A stretch of 64,000 nt of DNA from positions 1,984,001 to 2,048,000 of the forward strand of contig NZ_AP014862.1 of the NCBI RefSeq assembly GCF_002355475.1, read 5' to 3'. This DNA is from Pseudomonas furukawaii. Its GTDB lineage: Bacteria; Pseudomonadota; Gammaproteobacteria; Pseudomonadales; Pseudomonadaceae. Positions 35,424 to 43,319 of this stretch are shown one piece after another. Below the pieces are notes generated by a model, which worked only from the letters and a program-made list of their open reading frames with translations, did not search any database and had not been told where the DNA came from. The position numbers and the translations under genes were made by a program. Within the stretch, counting starts at the first letter, position 1, and each line of letters opens with the position of its first letter.

Positions 35424-36766
35424 CAGCTGTTCTCCACCGCCGTGGCGGTTTCGTTGGCGGGTCTTCGGACATGCAGCGTGTAGCGGGCCCCTTCGCTGGC
35501 TTCGAAGGCGATCAGTTTGTCGATCACGGCGGCGCTGAGCTGTTTTCCGGCGTTGAGCAGCAGCATGCCGCTGTCCGCCAGGAGATTGCGGGCCAGGATC
35601 ATGCCGGGTTCGAGGCGGCGCGTATCCATCACGAGGACGTCGGGGTCGCTGCCCTGCAGGTCCGGCGCCTGGTGGGTACAGAAGTCGATGAAGTCGCGGC
35701 ACAGGACGGGATCGTAGAGACGGCCCGAGTAGCGGGCGAGGAACTGCAGGGCTTCCTCGCGGGACTGCGGTCGTTGCAGCACCAGCCCGCACTGCAACTC
35801 CACGAAGTCCACCGCCAGCTTGAGCAGTCGGGCGCCGAAAGGGATCGCCTCGCCGTGAAGGTGGTCGGGGAAGCCCGCGCCGTTCCAGTGCTCCTGGTGG
35901 TGGCGGATCAGCTGACTGGCATCGTGCAGCGGCTCCAGGGTCATCAGCAGGTTTTCTCCCTGGACCGGGTAACGGTTGTAACGCTCCCGCTCGTCCCGGT
36001 GCAGCAGGTCGCTGGGGCGACTGAGCAGGTGGTCGTCCCAGGTGAGCTTGCCCAGGTTGTACAGCGCGGCGGCCATCGCCAGGTCGCGGTTGTCGGCTTC
36101 GGAGAGCTGCCGCTGGGCGGCGTAGGCCCGGACCAGGGCGATGACCTGGGCATTGCTGCGTTTGTCGGTGGGCAGGCGCTGGTTGAGCAGGGAGGCGAAT
36201 ACCTCGGTGGTGGTCACGTAGCTGTGGTGCAATTCCTCGTAGGCGAGGTCGAGCATGTCGGCGGTCTGCTGAAGCTCGGCGGTGCGGTCGCGAACCCGTT
36301 GCTCCAGATGGGCGTTCAGCTCCTGCAGTCGGCGGTTCTGTTCCAGGGCGAGACGCTCCAGGCGCCGGTGCTCGCGCTCGGCGTGCTGGTGGGCCAGGGC
36401 CTGGCGCAGGGTGGCGCGCAGCTCATCGTCGTTCCAGGGCTTGGCGAGGTAGCGGTAGATCTGCCCTTGGTTGATGGCGCGTATGCAGGTGGTCAGATTG
36501 GCGTCACCGGTGAGCAGCAGGCGCCGGGTGTCGGGCCAGCGCCGCTGGACTTCGGAGAGCAGGCCTGGGCCGTCCAGGCCGGGCATGCGGGCATCGGTCA
36601 TCAGCAGGTCGACCGGTTCGCTGGTCATCCGCTCCAGCGCCTGGATGCCGCTGCTGGCGGTGAGCAGCCGGTAGGGTTCGCCTCTCAGGGCGCGGCCGAG
36701 GGCGGCGAGGATGTGTGGCTCGTCATCCACCAGCAGGACGCATGGCAGCTTGCCTTCATCGCTCAT
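35423..36766 (-). CDS. Response regulator with degenerate HD-GYP domain
   Basis: 447 residues: REC (1-120, phospho-acceptor Asp58 in MTDARMP, KPWNDDE), a coiled coil (125-175), then an RpfG-like HD-GYP domain (about 180-440). The order of motifs is right, but the metal-binding HD of LHDIGK is Tyr236-Asn237 (ALYNLGKL), and the next motif has YP for HP (266). HH at 289-290 and GAGFP remain. It is therefore probably not a working cyclic di-GMP phosphodiesterase, and more likely a binding or scaffold module. It overlaps the kinase gene by 4 nt. Confidence 0.9.
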   Translation of the reverse strand: MSDEGKLPCVLLVDDEPHILAALGRALRGEPYRLLTASSGIQALERMTSEPVDLLMTDARMPGLDGPGLLSEVQRRWPDTRRLLLTGDANLTTCIRAINQGQIYRYLAKPWNDDELRATLRQALAHQHAEREHRRLERLALEQNRRLQELNAHLEQRVRDRTAELQQTADMLDLAYEELHHSYVTTTEVFASLLNQRLPTDKRSNAQVIALVRAYAAQRQLSEADNRDLAMAAALYNLGKLTWDDHLLSRPSDLLHRDERERYNRYPVQGENLLMTLEPLHDASQLIRHHQEHWNGAGFPDHLHGEAIPFGARLLKLAVDFVELQCGLVLQRPQSREEALQFLARYSGRLYDPVLCRDFIDFCTHQAPDLQGSDPDVLVMDTRRLEPGMILARNLLADSGMLLLNAGKQLSAAVIDKLIAFEASEGARYTLHVRRPANETATAVENS

Positions 36767-38037
36767 GCCGTTGGCTCCCCGCAGCCGGGCTGGCGCAGGG
36801 GCAGCCAGACGCGGAAGCGGGTGCCTTGCCCCGGCCGGCTGCTGACTTCGATGCGTCCGCCGTGTTTCTGCACGATGTTGTAGGACAGGGCCAGTCCAAG
36901 CCCCGTGCCTCGTCCAACGGGCTTGGTCGTGAAAAAGGGTTCGTAGATGCGGTGGAGGATGGAGGGATCGATGCCCTTGCCGTTGTCTTCCACCTCGATC
37001 CAGGCCCAGCCGTCCTGGTGGCCGCTGCGCAGGGTGATGCGACCGAAGGTCTCGATGGCGTGGGCGGCGTTGATCAGCAGGTTCATCGCGACCTGGTTGA
37101 TCTGCGAGGGGATGCATTCGACTTGCGGCAGATCGCCATATTCGCGGATCACCTCGGCCTTGTACTTGAGTTCGTTGTTCACCAGGTTGAGGGTGCTGTC
37201 GAGGCCAGGGTGCAGGTCGGCCAGGTGGAACTCCTCTTCCTCGATGTGGGAAAAGTCCTTCAGCGCCGAAATGATCTTCTTCACCCGCTCTATGCCGTCC
37301 CCGGACTCGTGGATCAGGGCCTCCACGTCATTGCGGATGTAGTCGTACTCGAGGCTGCGCTTGAGCTGCTGGAGTTCTTCCAGGCTGCCGACGCCATCCA
37401 CCGCATCGACCAGGCGGAGCAGGTCGTTGACGTAGCCCGAGAGGGTCTTGAGGTTGGAGAACACGTAGCCGATGGGGTTGTTGATCTCATGGGCGACCCC
37501 GGCCGCCAACTGGCCGATGGCGGCGAGCTTTTCAGACTGCAGGAGCTGGGCATTGGCTTTCTCCAGCTTGCGGATGAGTTGCTCCTGCTCCTGCTGCTTG
37601 CTGCCCAGGGCGTTCAGTGCGGCGGCCAACTGGTCGTTGGAGCGGGCGAACTCGGTGGTGTCGTAGAGCAGCAGCCCGAAGCAGCGTTGCCCATCACTCT
37701 CGAAGGGGAAGAGCAGGGTGCTCTGCAGTCGCAACGGGTTCACCTGCCCCTGCGGGCCGTAGGGCAATTGGATCAGGTAGGGGTCTTCGCGCCAGTGGGT
37801 GTAGGCGTGCAGTCCCTGGTCACGGGCCTTGTCCACCATCGCCGCCAGCCTCGGCGTATCGGCCTCCGGGAAGACGGTCACCAGGGGCTGGCCGATGGCC
37901 GAGGCGAGGTCCTTGCCGCTGCGTTGGGTGATGAAGGTGTTCCAGTGGAGGATGTGCAGATCCCGGTCGAGGAGGATGACACCCACCTCGATCTGTTGGA
38001 TCAGGGCACTCGCAAGATCGATAGGGCTGCTATCCAT
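36763..38037 (-). CDS. Cytoplasmic PAS sensor histidine kinase
   Basis: 424 residues with no membrane helix. A PAS domain (about 10-130) and a coiled coil (131-170) precede HisKA with phospho-acceptor His183 in GVAHEINNPIGY. A HATPase domain follows with NLLINAAHAIE (N box), DNGKGID (G1) and GRGTGLGLAL (G2). It has no receiver of its own. It is first of the four overlapping genes, three of which carry REC domains, so it is the obvious phosphate donor. The start at 38037 is chosen because upstream sequence is not PAS-like. Confidence 0.92.
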   Translation of the reverse strand: MDSSPIDLASALIQQIEVGVILLDRDLHILHWNTFITQRSGKDLASAIGQPLVTVFPEADTPRLAAMVDKARDQGLHAYTHWREDPYLIQLPYGPQGQVNPLRLQSTLLFPFESDGQRCFGLLLYDTTEFARSNDQLAAALNALGSKQQEQEQLIRKLEKANAQLLQSEKLAAIGQLAAGVAHEINNPIGYVFSNLKTLSGYVNDLLRLVDAVDGVGSLEELQQLKRSLEYDYIRNDVEALIHESGDGIERVKKIISALKDFSHIEEEEFHLADLHPGLDSTLNLVNNELKYKAEVIREYGDLPQVECIPSQINQVAMNLLINAAHAIETFGRITLRSGHQDGWAWIEVEDNGKGIDPSILHRIYEPFFTTKPVGRGTGLGLALSYNIVQKHGGRIEVSSRPGQGTRFRVWLPLRQPGCGEPTA

Positions 38038-38205
38038 GACATCGCCCGCATTCTCAAGATGAAGCTTGGGTTCGGAGGTTGAAATCTGCCGATTCTCCGA
38101 CTTTGTTGTAGGAAGTGTATGACAGATTCCAGGCGTCCGAATTCTGACGAAAGTAAAGCTGAAAGGCCAGGATGTTGCCTGGTCGCAGGAGGCGAAGGGT
38201 AGATC

Positions 38206-38901
38206 ATGGGATTGGATACGAGGTCCGAAACGCAGGTGCGTTATGAGTTCCGCTTTCCCGATGGTCGCCTCTGGGTCCATGGCGTGGACCTTGCGCCGGT
38301 CCCTCCGGAGCCGGGGCCCGAGTGGGCACGCCTGGGGTTCCAGCAATGTGGCAACTGTCCGCTGAAGGTCGCGGAGATCCGGGATTGTCCGTTCGCCACG
38401 GCCCTGGCCCGACCGATGGCGGTATTGGCGCGATCACCGTCCTATGAGGAGGTGGCGGTGACCGTGTCCTGGCGGGGGCGGGAGGTCCGTCAGCACACCA
38501 CCCTGCAAAGGGCGCTCGGGTCCCTGCTGGGCCTGCTGGGAGCCACCAGTGGATGCCCCCATACGCGGATGCTGCGGGCGATGGCCTGGTTTCATCAGCC
38601 CTTCAGCTCGTCGTCGGAGACCTTCTACCGGGTCGTCGGTACCTACCTGCTGGGCCAGCATCTGCGGCAGGAGCGGGGGCTGGAGCCCGACTGGAACCTG
38701 GACGGACTGCGGGAGCTCTACCGGAACCTTCGCCAGGTGAACCTGGGCATGGCCGGGCGGCTGCGGGCGGCGGCGGAAGAGGACTCCAGCCTGAACGGCC
38801 TGATCCTGCTGGACCTGTTGGCCGCGGATACCCTGTATTCGCTGGACAGCTACGAGGGGGAGCTGGATGGCTTCTTCGCGGAATTCTTCGAGGAGGAGTG
38901 A
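38206..38901 (+). CDS. Uncharacterised cysteine-containing protein divergent from the kinase operon
   Basis: 231 residues. The N-terminal half has CGNCPL (CxxC) with a further Cys in RDCPFA nine residues later, and TSGCPHTRML follows later. The C-terminal half is helical (MAWFHQPFSSSSETFYRVVGTYLLGQ, DWNLDGLRELYRNLRQVNLGMAGRL). The Cys spacing suggests a metal or Fe-S site. I recall related stand-alone or kinase-linked proteins but cannot name a function. It starts 168 nt from the kinase gene on the opposite strand, so it may share its promoter region and signal. Confidence 0.75.
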   Translation: MGLDTRSETQVRYEFRFPDGRLWVHGVDLAPVPPEPGPEWARLGFQQCGNCPLKVAEIRDCPFATALARPMAVLARSPSYEEVAVTVSWRGREVRQHTTLQRALGSLLGLLGATSGCPHTRMLRAMAWFHQPFSSSSETFYRVVGTYLLGQHLRQERGLEPDWNLDGLRELYRNLRQVNLGMAGRLRAAAEEDSSLNGLILLDLLAADTLYSLDSYEGELDGFFAEFFEEE

Positions 38902-38948
38902 GGGATCGCGCCATCTGGGCGGGCCCGGGAGGCGGGCCCACCGGGCTT

Positions 38949-39497
38949 TCAGCGTTCGTCGAGGGCGAAGGCCGTGAGCGCGAAGGTCGGAATGCCGGCA
39001 TCGGCCAGGCGCTCGGAGCCACCCAGCTCCGGCAGGTCGATGATGGCGGCGGCCTCGAACACGCTGGCGCCCATGCGGCGAACCAGGCGGGCTGCCGCCA
39101 GCAGGGTGCCGCCGGTGGCGATCAGGTCATCGAAGATCAGCACCTTGTCGCCTTCGCAGAGGCTGTCGCTGTGGGCTTCGAGGAAGGCTTCGCCGTACTC
39201 GGTCTGATAGGGCTCGGAGAGCACTTCCGCCGGAAGCTTGCCCTGCTTGCGGAACAGCACCAGGGGCTTGTTCAGCTCATAGGCGATGATGGAGCCGATC
39301 AGGAAACCCCGGGCATCCATGGCGCCGATATGGCTGAAGTCCGTTTCGACGTAGCGCTGGATGAAGCTGTCGGCCACCAGGCGCAGGGCGCGGGGCGACT
39401 GGAAGAGCGGGGTGATGTCGCGGAACACGACGCCGGGCTTGGGAAAGTCCGGTACCGGGCGGATCAGGGTCTTGATGGAGAAGTCGTCGAAGATCAT
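38949..39497 (-). CDS. apt: Adenine phosphoribosyltransferase
   Basis: 182 residues. It starts [32 protein letters not shown] and has the PRPP loop [14 protein letters not shown]. It salvages adenine to AMP with PRPP. It is next to anr, as I remember for P. aeruginosa. A GC-rich palindromic stretch (GGGCCC...GGGCCC near 38928-38940) lies between it and the convergent gene and may terminate both. Confidence 0.95.
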   Translation of the reverse strand: MIFDDFSIKTLIRPVPDFPKPGVVFRDITPLFQSPRALRLVADSFIQRYVETDFSHIGAMDARGFLIGSIIAYELNKPLVLFRKQGKLPAEVLSEPYQTEYGEAFLEAHSDSLCEGDKVLIFDDLIATGGTLLAAARLVRRMGASVFEAAAIIDLPELGGSERLADAGIPTFALTAFALDER

Positions 39498-39551
39498 GTC
39501 GATGCCTGGTGGAGAGGGCGGGTTGAAACGGCTGCGCCCACCGCTGGCGGA

Positions 39552-40286
39552 TCAGCTTTCGATGCTGCCGCCGGCCATGGCGCAGAGTTCGATGGGGTCG
39601 AGGATGTGGACTTCCTTGCCTTCCGCCGCGATCAGCCCGGACTGCTGGAAGCGGGTGAAAACGCGGGATACGGTCTCCACGGCCAGGCCCAGGTAGTTGC
39701 CGATCTCATTGCGGGACATGGCCAGGCGGAACTGGTTGGCCGAGAAGCCCCGCGCACGGAAGCGGGCGGACAGGTTGACCAGGAAGGTGGCGATGCGTTC
39801 GTCGGCGGTCTTCTTGGAGAGCAGCAGCATCATTTGCTGGTCATCACGGATTTCCCGGCTCATGACCCTCATCAGCTGGCGGCGCAGCTGTGGCAGCTGG
39901 ACGGAGAGCTCGTCGAGCCGCTCGAAGGGAATCTCGCAGACGGAGGTGGTCTCCAGGGCCTGGGCAGAGACCGGGTAGAGTTCGGTGTCCATGCCGGACA
40001 GTCCCACCAGTTCGCTGGGCAGGTGGAAACCGGTGATCTGTTCCTCACCGGTGTCGGTCACGGTGAAGGTCTTCAGGGCGCCGGAGCGCACCGCGAACAC
40101 CGAGCCGAAGGCGTCGCCCTGGCGGAACAGGAGTTCGCCCTTCTTCAGGGGGCGTCCGCGCTTGACGATTTCGTCCAGGGCATCCATGTCCTCCATGTTC
40201 AGCGAAAGAGGCAGGCACAGGGCGGCCAGGCTGCAGTCCTTGCAGTGGGCCTGGGGTACGTTGCGCACCTTGATGATTTCGGACAT
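39552..40286 (-). CDS. anr: Anr, oxygen-sensing FNR/CRP-family global regulator
   Basis: 244 residues. Cys15, Cys18, Cys24 ([12 protein letters not shown]) and Cys117 are the four ligands for an oxygen-labile [4Fe-4S] cluster. A cyclic-nucleotide-type beta barrel and dimer helix follow, and the helix-turn-helix [20 protein letters not shown] (191-210) has the E-x2-SR recognition residues for TTGAT-N4-ATCAA. It activates genes at low oxygen. Matching boxes lie before hemN (42334) and the distal cco operon (54661). The start is fixed by AAGGAA. Confidence 0.96.
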   Translation of the reverse strand: MSEIIKVRNVPQAHCKDCSLAALCLPLSLNMEDMDALDEIVKRGRPLKKGELLFRQGDAFGSVFAVRSGALKTFTVTDTGEEQITGFHLPSELVGLSGMDTELYPVSAQALETTSVCEIPFERLDELSVQLPQLRRQLMRVMSREIRDDQQMMLLLSKKTADERIATFLVNLSARFRARGFSANQFRLAMSRNEIGNYLGLAVETVSRVFTRFQQSGLIAAEGKEVHILDPIELCAMAGGSIES

Positions 40287-40347
40287 GGGGCCATTCCTTG
40301 AGAGGCAATCACACAATGCGGGTAAGGTTAACGCAGGGTGGGAACGA

Positions 40348-40364
40348 CAGCCAGTGATTGGCTG
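40348..40364. promoter_or_regulatory. Inverted repeat between anr and the coiled-coil gene
   Basis: CAGCCA-GTGAT-TGGCTG, a perfect 6-bp inverted repeat in the 146-nt divergent gap. It does not match an Anr box. The binding protein is unknown. Confidence 0.35.
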
Positions 40365-40432
40365 GCGCGGATTCGTTCAAGTCCGGGGCGCTGTGGCCGA
40401 TAGCCGTACTGTCGAAGGACAGGAGAAGCCCC

Positions 40433-40882
40433 ATGTTACGCATCGACACTTCCAATCCCGCAGCACGGGTGGCCGAGTCGGTGCGACGACAGGTCGCATT
40501 CAGGGAAAACGGCCCTCGGGATCCCGAGGCCTTGCGCGAGGATATCCGGGTCAGTCTCACCGATCTGGGCAAGGCGTCCAAACCACGCAGCAACGACGAC
40601 ATCGACGAAAGCGATCTACCCGACGGCATCAAGGAGCTGCTCAAGATGATCCGTGAGCTGAAGGCTCAGATCGCCGAGCGCCAGGCCGAGCTGGAGGCTA
40701 TCGCCGCCGACCAGGGCCTGGACGAAGAGGCGCGCCTGCAGCGCCTGGACGAGGTTCGCGCCCAGCTCGAATCGCTGCGCAGTGCCCTGTCCAGTGCCAA
40801 CCTCAACCTGGCCAGGATGATGCGTGAGTCCAACCTGTCGGAGGAGCAGTCCATCGAGGTGGGACGCCTGCTGATGGCCTGA
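40433..40882 (+). CDS. Conserved coiled-coil protein of unknown function
   Basis: 149 residues, charged and mostly helical. The N-terminal 60 residues are polar, then a long heptad-like stretch (KELLKMIRELKAQIAERQAELEAI...RLDEVRAQLESLRSAL) predicts a coiled coil. There is no membrane helix or signal. ATG follows GGACAGGAGAAGCCCC. It is convergent with hemN, 7 nt apart, and divergent from anr. I recall a hypothetical gene at the same place in P. aeruginosa. Confidence 0.75.
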   Translation: MLRIDTSNPAARVAESVRRQVAFRENGPRDPEALREDIRVSLTDLGKASKPRSNDDIDESDLPDGIKELLKMIRELKAQIAERQAELEAIAADQGLDEEARLQRLDEVRAQLESLRSALSSANLNLARMMRESNLSEEQSIEVGRLLMA

Positions 40883-40889
40883 TCCCGGG

Positions 40890-42272
40890 TCAGATGACCC
40901 GGGAAAAGCGTTGCTGGTCCTGGCGATTGAGGTAGTGGTCGAACAGCATGCACAGCGAGCGCACCAGCAGACGGCCAGCGGGCAGCACGTCGATGCGGTT
41001 CTCGCGCAGGTCGATCAGCCTGTCGTGGTGCATCTGCTCCAGTTGCGGCCAGATCTCGCCGAAGTAGCCACGAAATTCAATGTTGAAGCGCCGTTCGATG
41101 GTGGCGAACTCCAGCTCGAATTCGCAGATCAGCTGCTGGATCACAGCCCGGCGAATGCGATCGTCCTCATCACAGACCAGGCCACGGGAGGTGGCCAGCA
41201 GCCCGTTCTCCAGCGCGTTCTGGTAGTCGTTCAGTTGCGCATTGTTCTGGCAGTAGAGATCGCCGATCTGGCTGATCGCCGAGACCCCCAGGCCGATCAG
41301 GTCGCAGTGGCCGTGGGTGGTATAGCCCTGGAAGTTGCGCTGCAGGCGGCCGTCCTCCTGGGCGATGGCCAGTTCGTCATCGGGCAGGGCGAAGTGGTCC
41401 ATGCCGATGTAGCGATAGCCGGCGGCGCGCAACTGCTCGATGCTGCGCTGGAGCATTTCCAGCTTCTGCGCGGCGCTGGGCAGGTCCTCGCTGCGGATGC
41501 GCCGTTGCGGCATGAAGCGCTCGGGCAGGTGGGCGTAGTTGAAGATGGACAACCGGTCGGGTTGCAGGGCGATCACTTCGTCCAGGGTCCGCGCGAAGCC
41601 GTCCGGATTCTGGCGGGGCAGACCGTAGATCAGGTCCAGGTTGAGCGAGCGGAATTGCAGGGTGCGCGCGGCCTCGACGATGGCGCGGGTCTCTTCCAGG
41701 CTCTGCAGGCGGTTCACCGCCCGCTGCACGGCGGGATCGAGGTCCTGCACGCCCAGGCTGACGCGGTTGAAGCCCAGCTCCCGCAGCAGTCCCATGGTGG
41801 ACCAGTCGGCCTCCCGGGGGTCGATCTCGATGCCGTAGTCGCCGGAGTCGTCGTCCAGCAGCCTGAAGTGACTGCGGAGGTGGCCCATCAACCGACGCAG
41901 TTCATCGTGGCTGAGGAAGGTCGGGGTGCCGCCCCCGAAATGCAGCTGTTCGACGCGCTGTTGCGGGTCGAGGTGGCAGGCGATCAGTTCGATCTCGCGC
42001 TCCAGGCGCTCGAGGTAGGGCAGGGCGCGCCCCCGGTCCTTGGTGATGACCTTGTTGCACGCGCAGTAGTAGCAAATGTTCGCGCAGAAGGGCACATGCA
42101 CGTAGAGGGACAGCGGGCGTCGTGCCTTGCGGCTGTCCCTCAGTGCATGGAGCAGGTCGAAGGAGCCCACCTTGTGACTGAACTGCACGGCGGTGGGATA
42201 GGAGGTGTAGCGCGGGCCTGGGGTGTCGTAGCGGCGGATGAGGCCGGCGTCCCAGCGGATATCGTCGAGCAT
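40890..42272 (-). CDS. hemN: Oxygen-independent coproporphyrinogen III dehydrogenase
   Basis: 460 residues. The radical-SAM cluster motif is Cys63-x3-Cys67-x2-Cys70 (PFCANICYYCACNK), with FGGGTPTFL and the EIDPRE segment of HemN. It makes protoporphyrinogen IX for haem without oxygen, supplying the cbb3 oxidases nearby at low oxygen. A consensus Anr box lies 62 nt upstream of the start codon. Confidence 0.95.
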   Translation of the reverse strand: MLDDIRWDAGLIRRYDTPGPRYTSYPTAVQFSHKVGSFDLLHALRDSRKARRPLSLYVHVPFCANICYYCACNKVITKDRGRALPYLERLEREIELIACHLDPQQRVEQLHFGGGTPTFLSHDELRRLMGHLRSHFRLLDDDSGDYGIEIDPREADWSTMGLLRELGFNRVSLGVQDLDPAVQRAVNRLQSLEETRAIVEAARTLQFRSLNLDLIYGLPRQNPDGFARTLDEVIALQPDRLSIFNYAHLPERFMPQRRIRSEDLPSAAQKLEMLQRSIEQLRAAGYRYIGMDHFALPDDELAIAQEDGRLQRNFQGYTTHGHCDLIGLGVSAISQIGDLYCQNNAQLNDYQNALENGLLATSRGLVCDEDDRIRRAVIQQLICEFELEFATIERRFNIEFRGYFGEIWPQLEQMHHDRLIDLRENRIDVLPAGRLLVRSLCMLFDHYLNRQDQQRFSRVI

Positions 42273-42333
42273 GCGGGCATCCCCGGTTAGGCTGTCTGTG
42301 GCGGCAGTCTAGGGGGCGTCCGTCGGGGCGGTC

Positions 42334-42347
42334 TTGACTTGCATCAA
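42334..42347. promoter_or_regulatory. Anr/FNR box upstream of hemN
   Basis: TTGAC-TTGC-ATCAA, 9 of 10 conserved positions of TTGAT-N4-ATCAA, between the TauE-like gene and hemN. Activation of hemN by Anr is established in Pseudomonas. Here it rests on the site match. Confidence 0.85.
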
Positions 42348-42352
42348 GCCGA

Positions 42353-43081
42353 TCAGTGGCTATGCCGAGGTGCGCTGGCACTCGCGTCCTGATGCCCGCC
42401 GTGTCCCATGAGCCAGGCCTGGTGCGGGCCAGGCAGGGTCCAGAGGCCGAACAGGATCACCAGCAGGCCCCCGGCGATGCGCACGCCGCGTCTCCGCAGC
42501 AGGGCGGTCAGGCGCTCGGCGGCCAGGCCGGTGGCCACCAGGATCGGCAGGGTGCCAAGGCCAAAGGCGAACATCAGCAGCGCGCTGTCGGTGGCCGAGC
42601 CCTGGCTGGCGGCCCAGAGCAGGGTGCTGTAGACCAGGCCGCAGGGCAGCCAGCCCCAGAGACCGCCCAGGAGCAGGGCGCGAGGCAGGCTGGAGACGGG
42701 CAGCAGGCGGCTGGCGACCGGCTGGATATGGCGCCAGAGCCCTCGCCCCAGGGCTTCGATCCGCGTCAGTCCGCTCCACCAGCCGGCCAGGTAAAGCCCC
42801 ATGCAGACCAGCAGTGTCGCCGCCAGGACGCGCAGCGCGGTGGCTGCGGGGCTGTTGGCGATGGCCCATCCGGCGAGGCCGATGAGAAGCCCAGCGGTGG
42901 TGTAGCTGAGGATGCGGCCCAGGTTATAGGCGAGCAGGAGGCGCAGGCGGCGGGCGCGCTGCTCTTTCGGGATCGCGAGGGTCAGGGCGCCCATCAGGCC
43001 GCCACACATGCCCAGGCAATGACCGCCACCCAGCAGGCCCAGGATCAGCGCGGAAAGCAGCAGTGGAAGGAGTTCAGCCAC
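42353..43081 (-). CDS. TauE/UreH-like membrane protein of the cco cluster
   Basis: 242 residues with about six helices. It starts with GTG inside the ccoS end (8-nt overlap). GGGHCLGMCGGLMGAL in the first helix has the His-Cys-Met-Cys pattern found in UreH/TauE-type proteins linked to copper and haem-copper oxidase genes. The C-terminus is His-rich (HGGHQ...RHSH). A role in copper delivery to the cbb3 oxidase is plausible from context but not proven. Confidence 0.8.
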   Translation of the reverse strand: MAELLPLLLSALILGLLGGGHCLGMCGGLMGALTLAIPKEQRARRLRLLLAYNLGRILSYTTAGLLIGLAGWAIANSPAATALRVLAATLLVCMGLYLAGWWSGLTRIEALGRGLWRHIQPVASRLLPVSSLPRALLLGGLWGWLPCGLVYSTLLWAASQGSATDSALLMFAFGLGTLPILVATGLAAERLTALLRRRGVRIAGGLLVILFGLWTLPGPHQAWLMGHGGHQDASASAPRHSH

Positions 43082-43295
43082 GGGGCTTGTCCTGGTCGTC
43101 CGGCGGCTGCTGCTCGTTGCGTTCGGCTTCGGCGATGCCGGCCTGGTGCTTGGGGTCTTCGTCGTCGAACAGGATGCTGTGGGCGGGCCCATCGAGGTCG
43201 TCGTACTGGCCGCTGTCCACGGCCCAGAAGAACAGCCAGATGGCGAATCCGACCAGGCCGATTGCGACGGGGATCAGGATATAGAGCGCGGGCAT
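43074..43295 (-). CDS. ccoS: CcoS, cbb3 oxidase maturation protein
   Basis: 73 residues: one N-terminal membrane helix (MPALYILIPVAIGLVGFAIWLFFWAV) followed by SGQYDDLDGPAHSILFDDE, the CcoS/FixS signature. It is required to place haem b and CuB in CcoN. The acidic tail is longer than usual. It lies between ccoI and the TauE-like gene. Confidence 0.93.
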   Translation of the reverse strand: MPALYILIPVAIGLVGFAIWLFFWAVDSGQYDDLDGPAHSILFDDEDPKHQAGIAEAERNEQQPPDDQDKPRG

Positions 43296-43319
43296 CGGGA
43301 TATCTCGTTTCCGGGGCGT

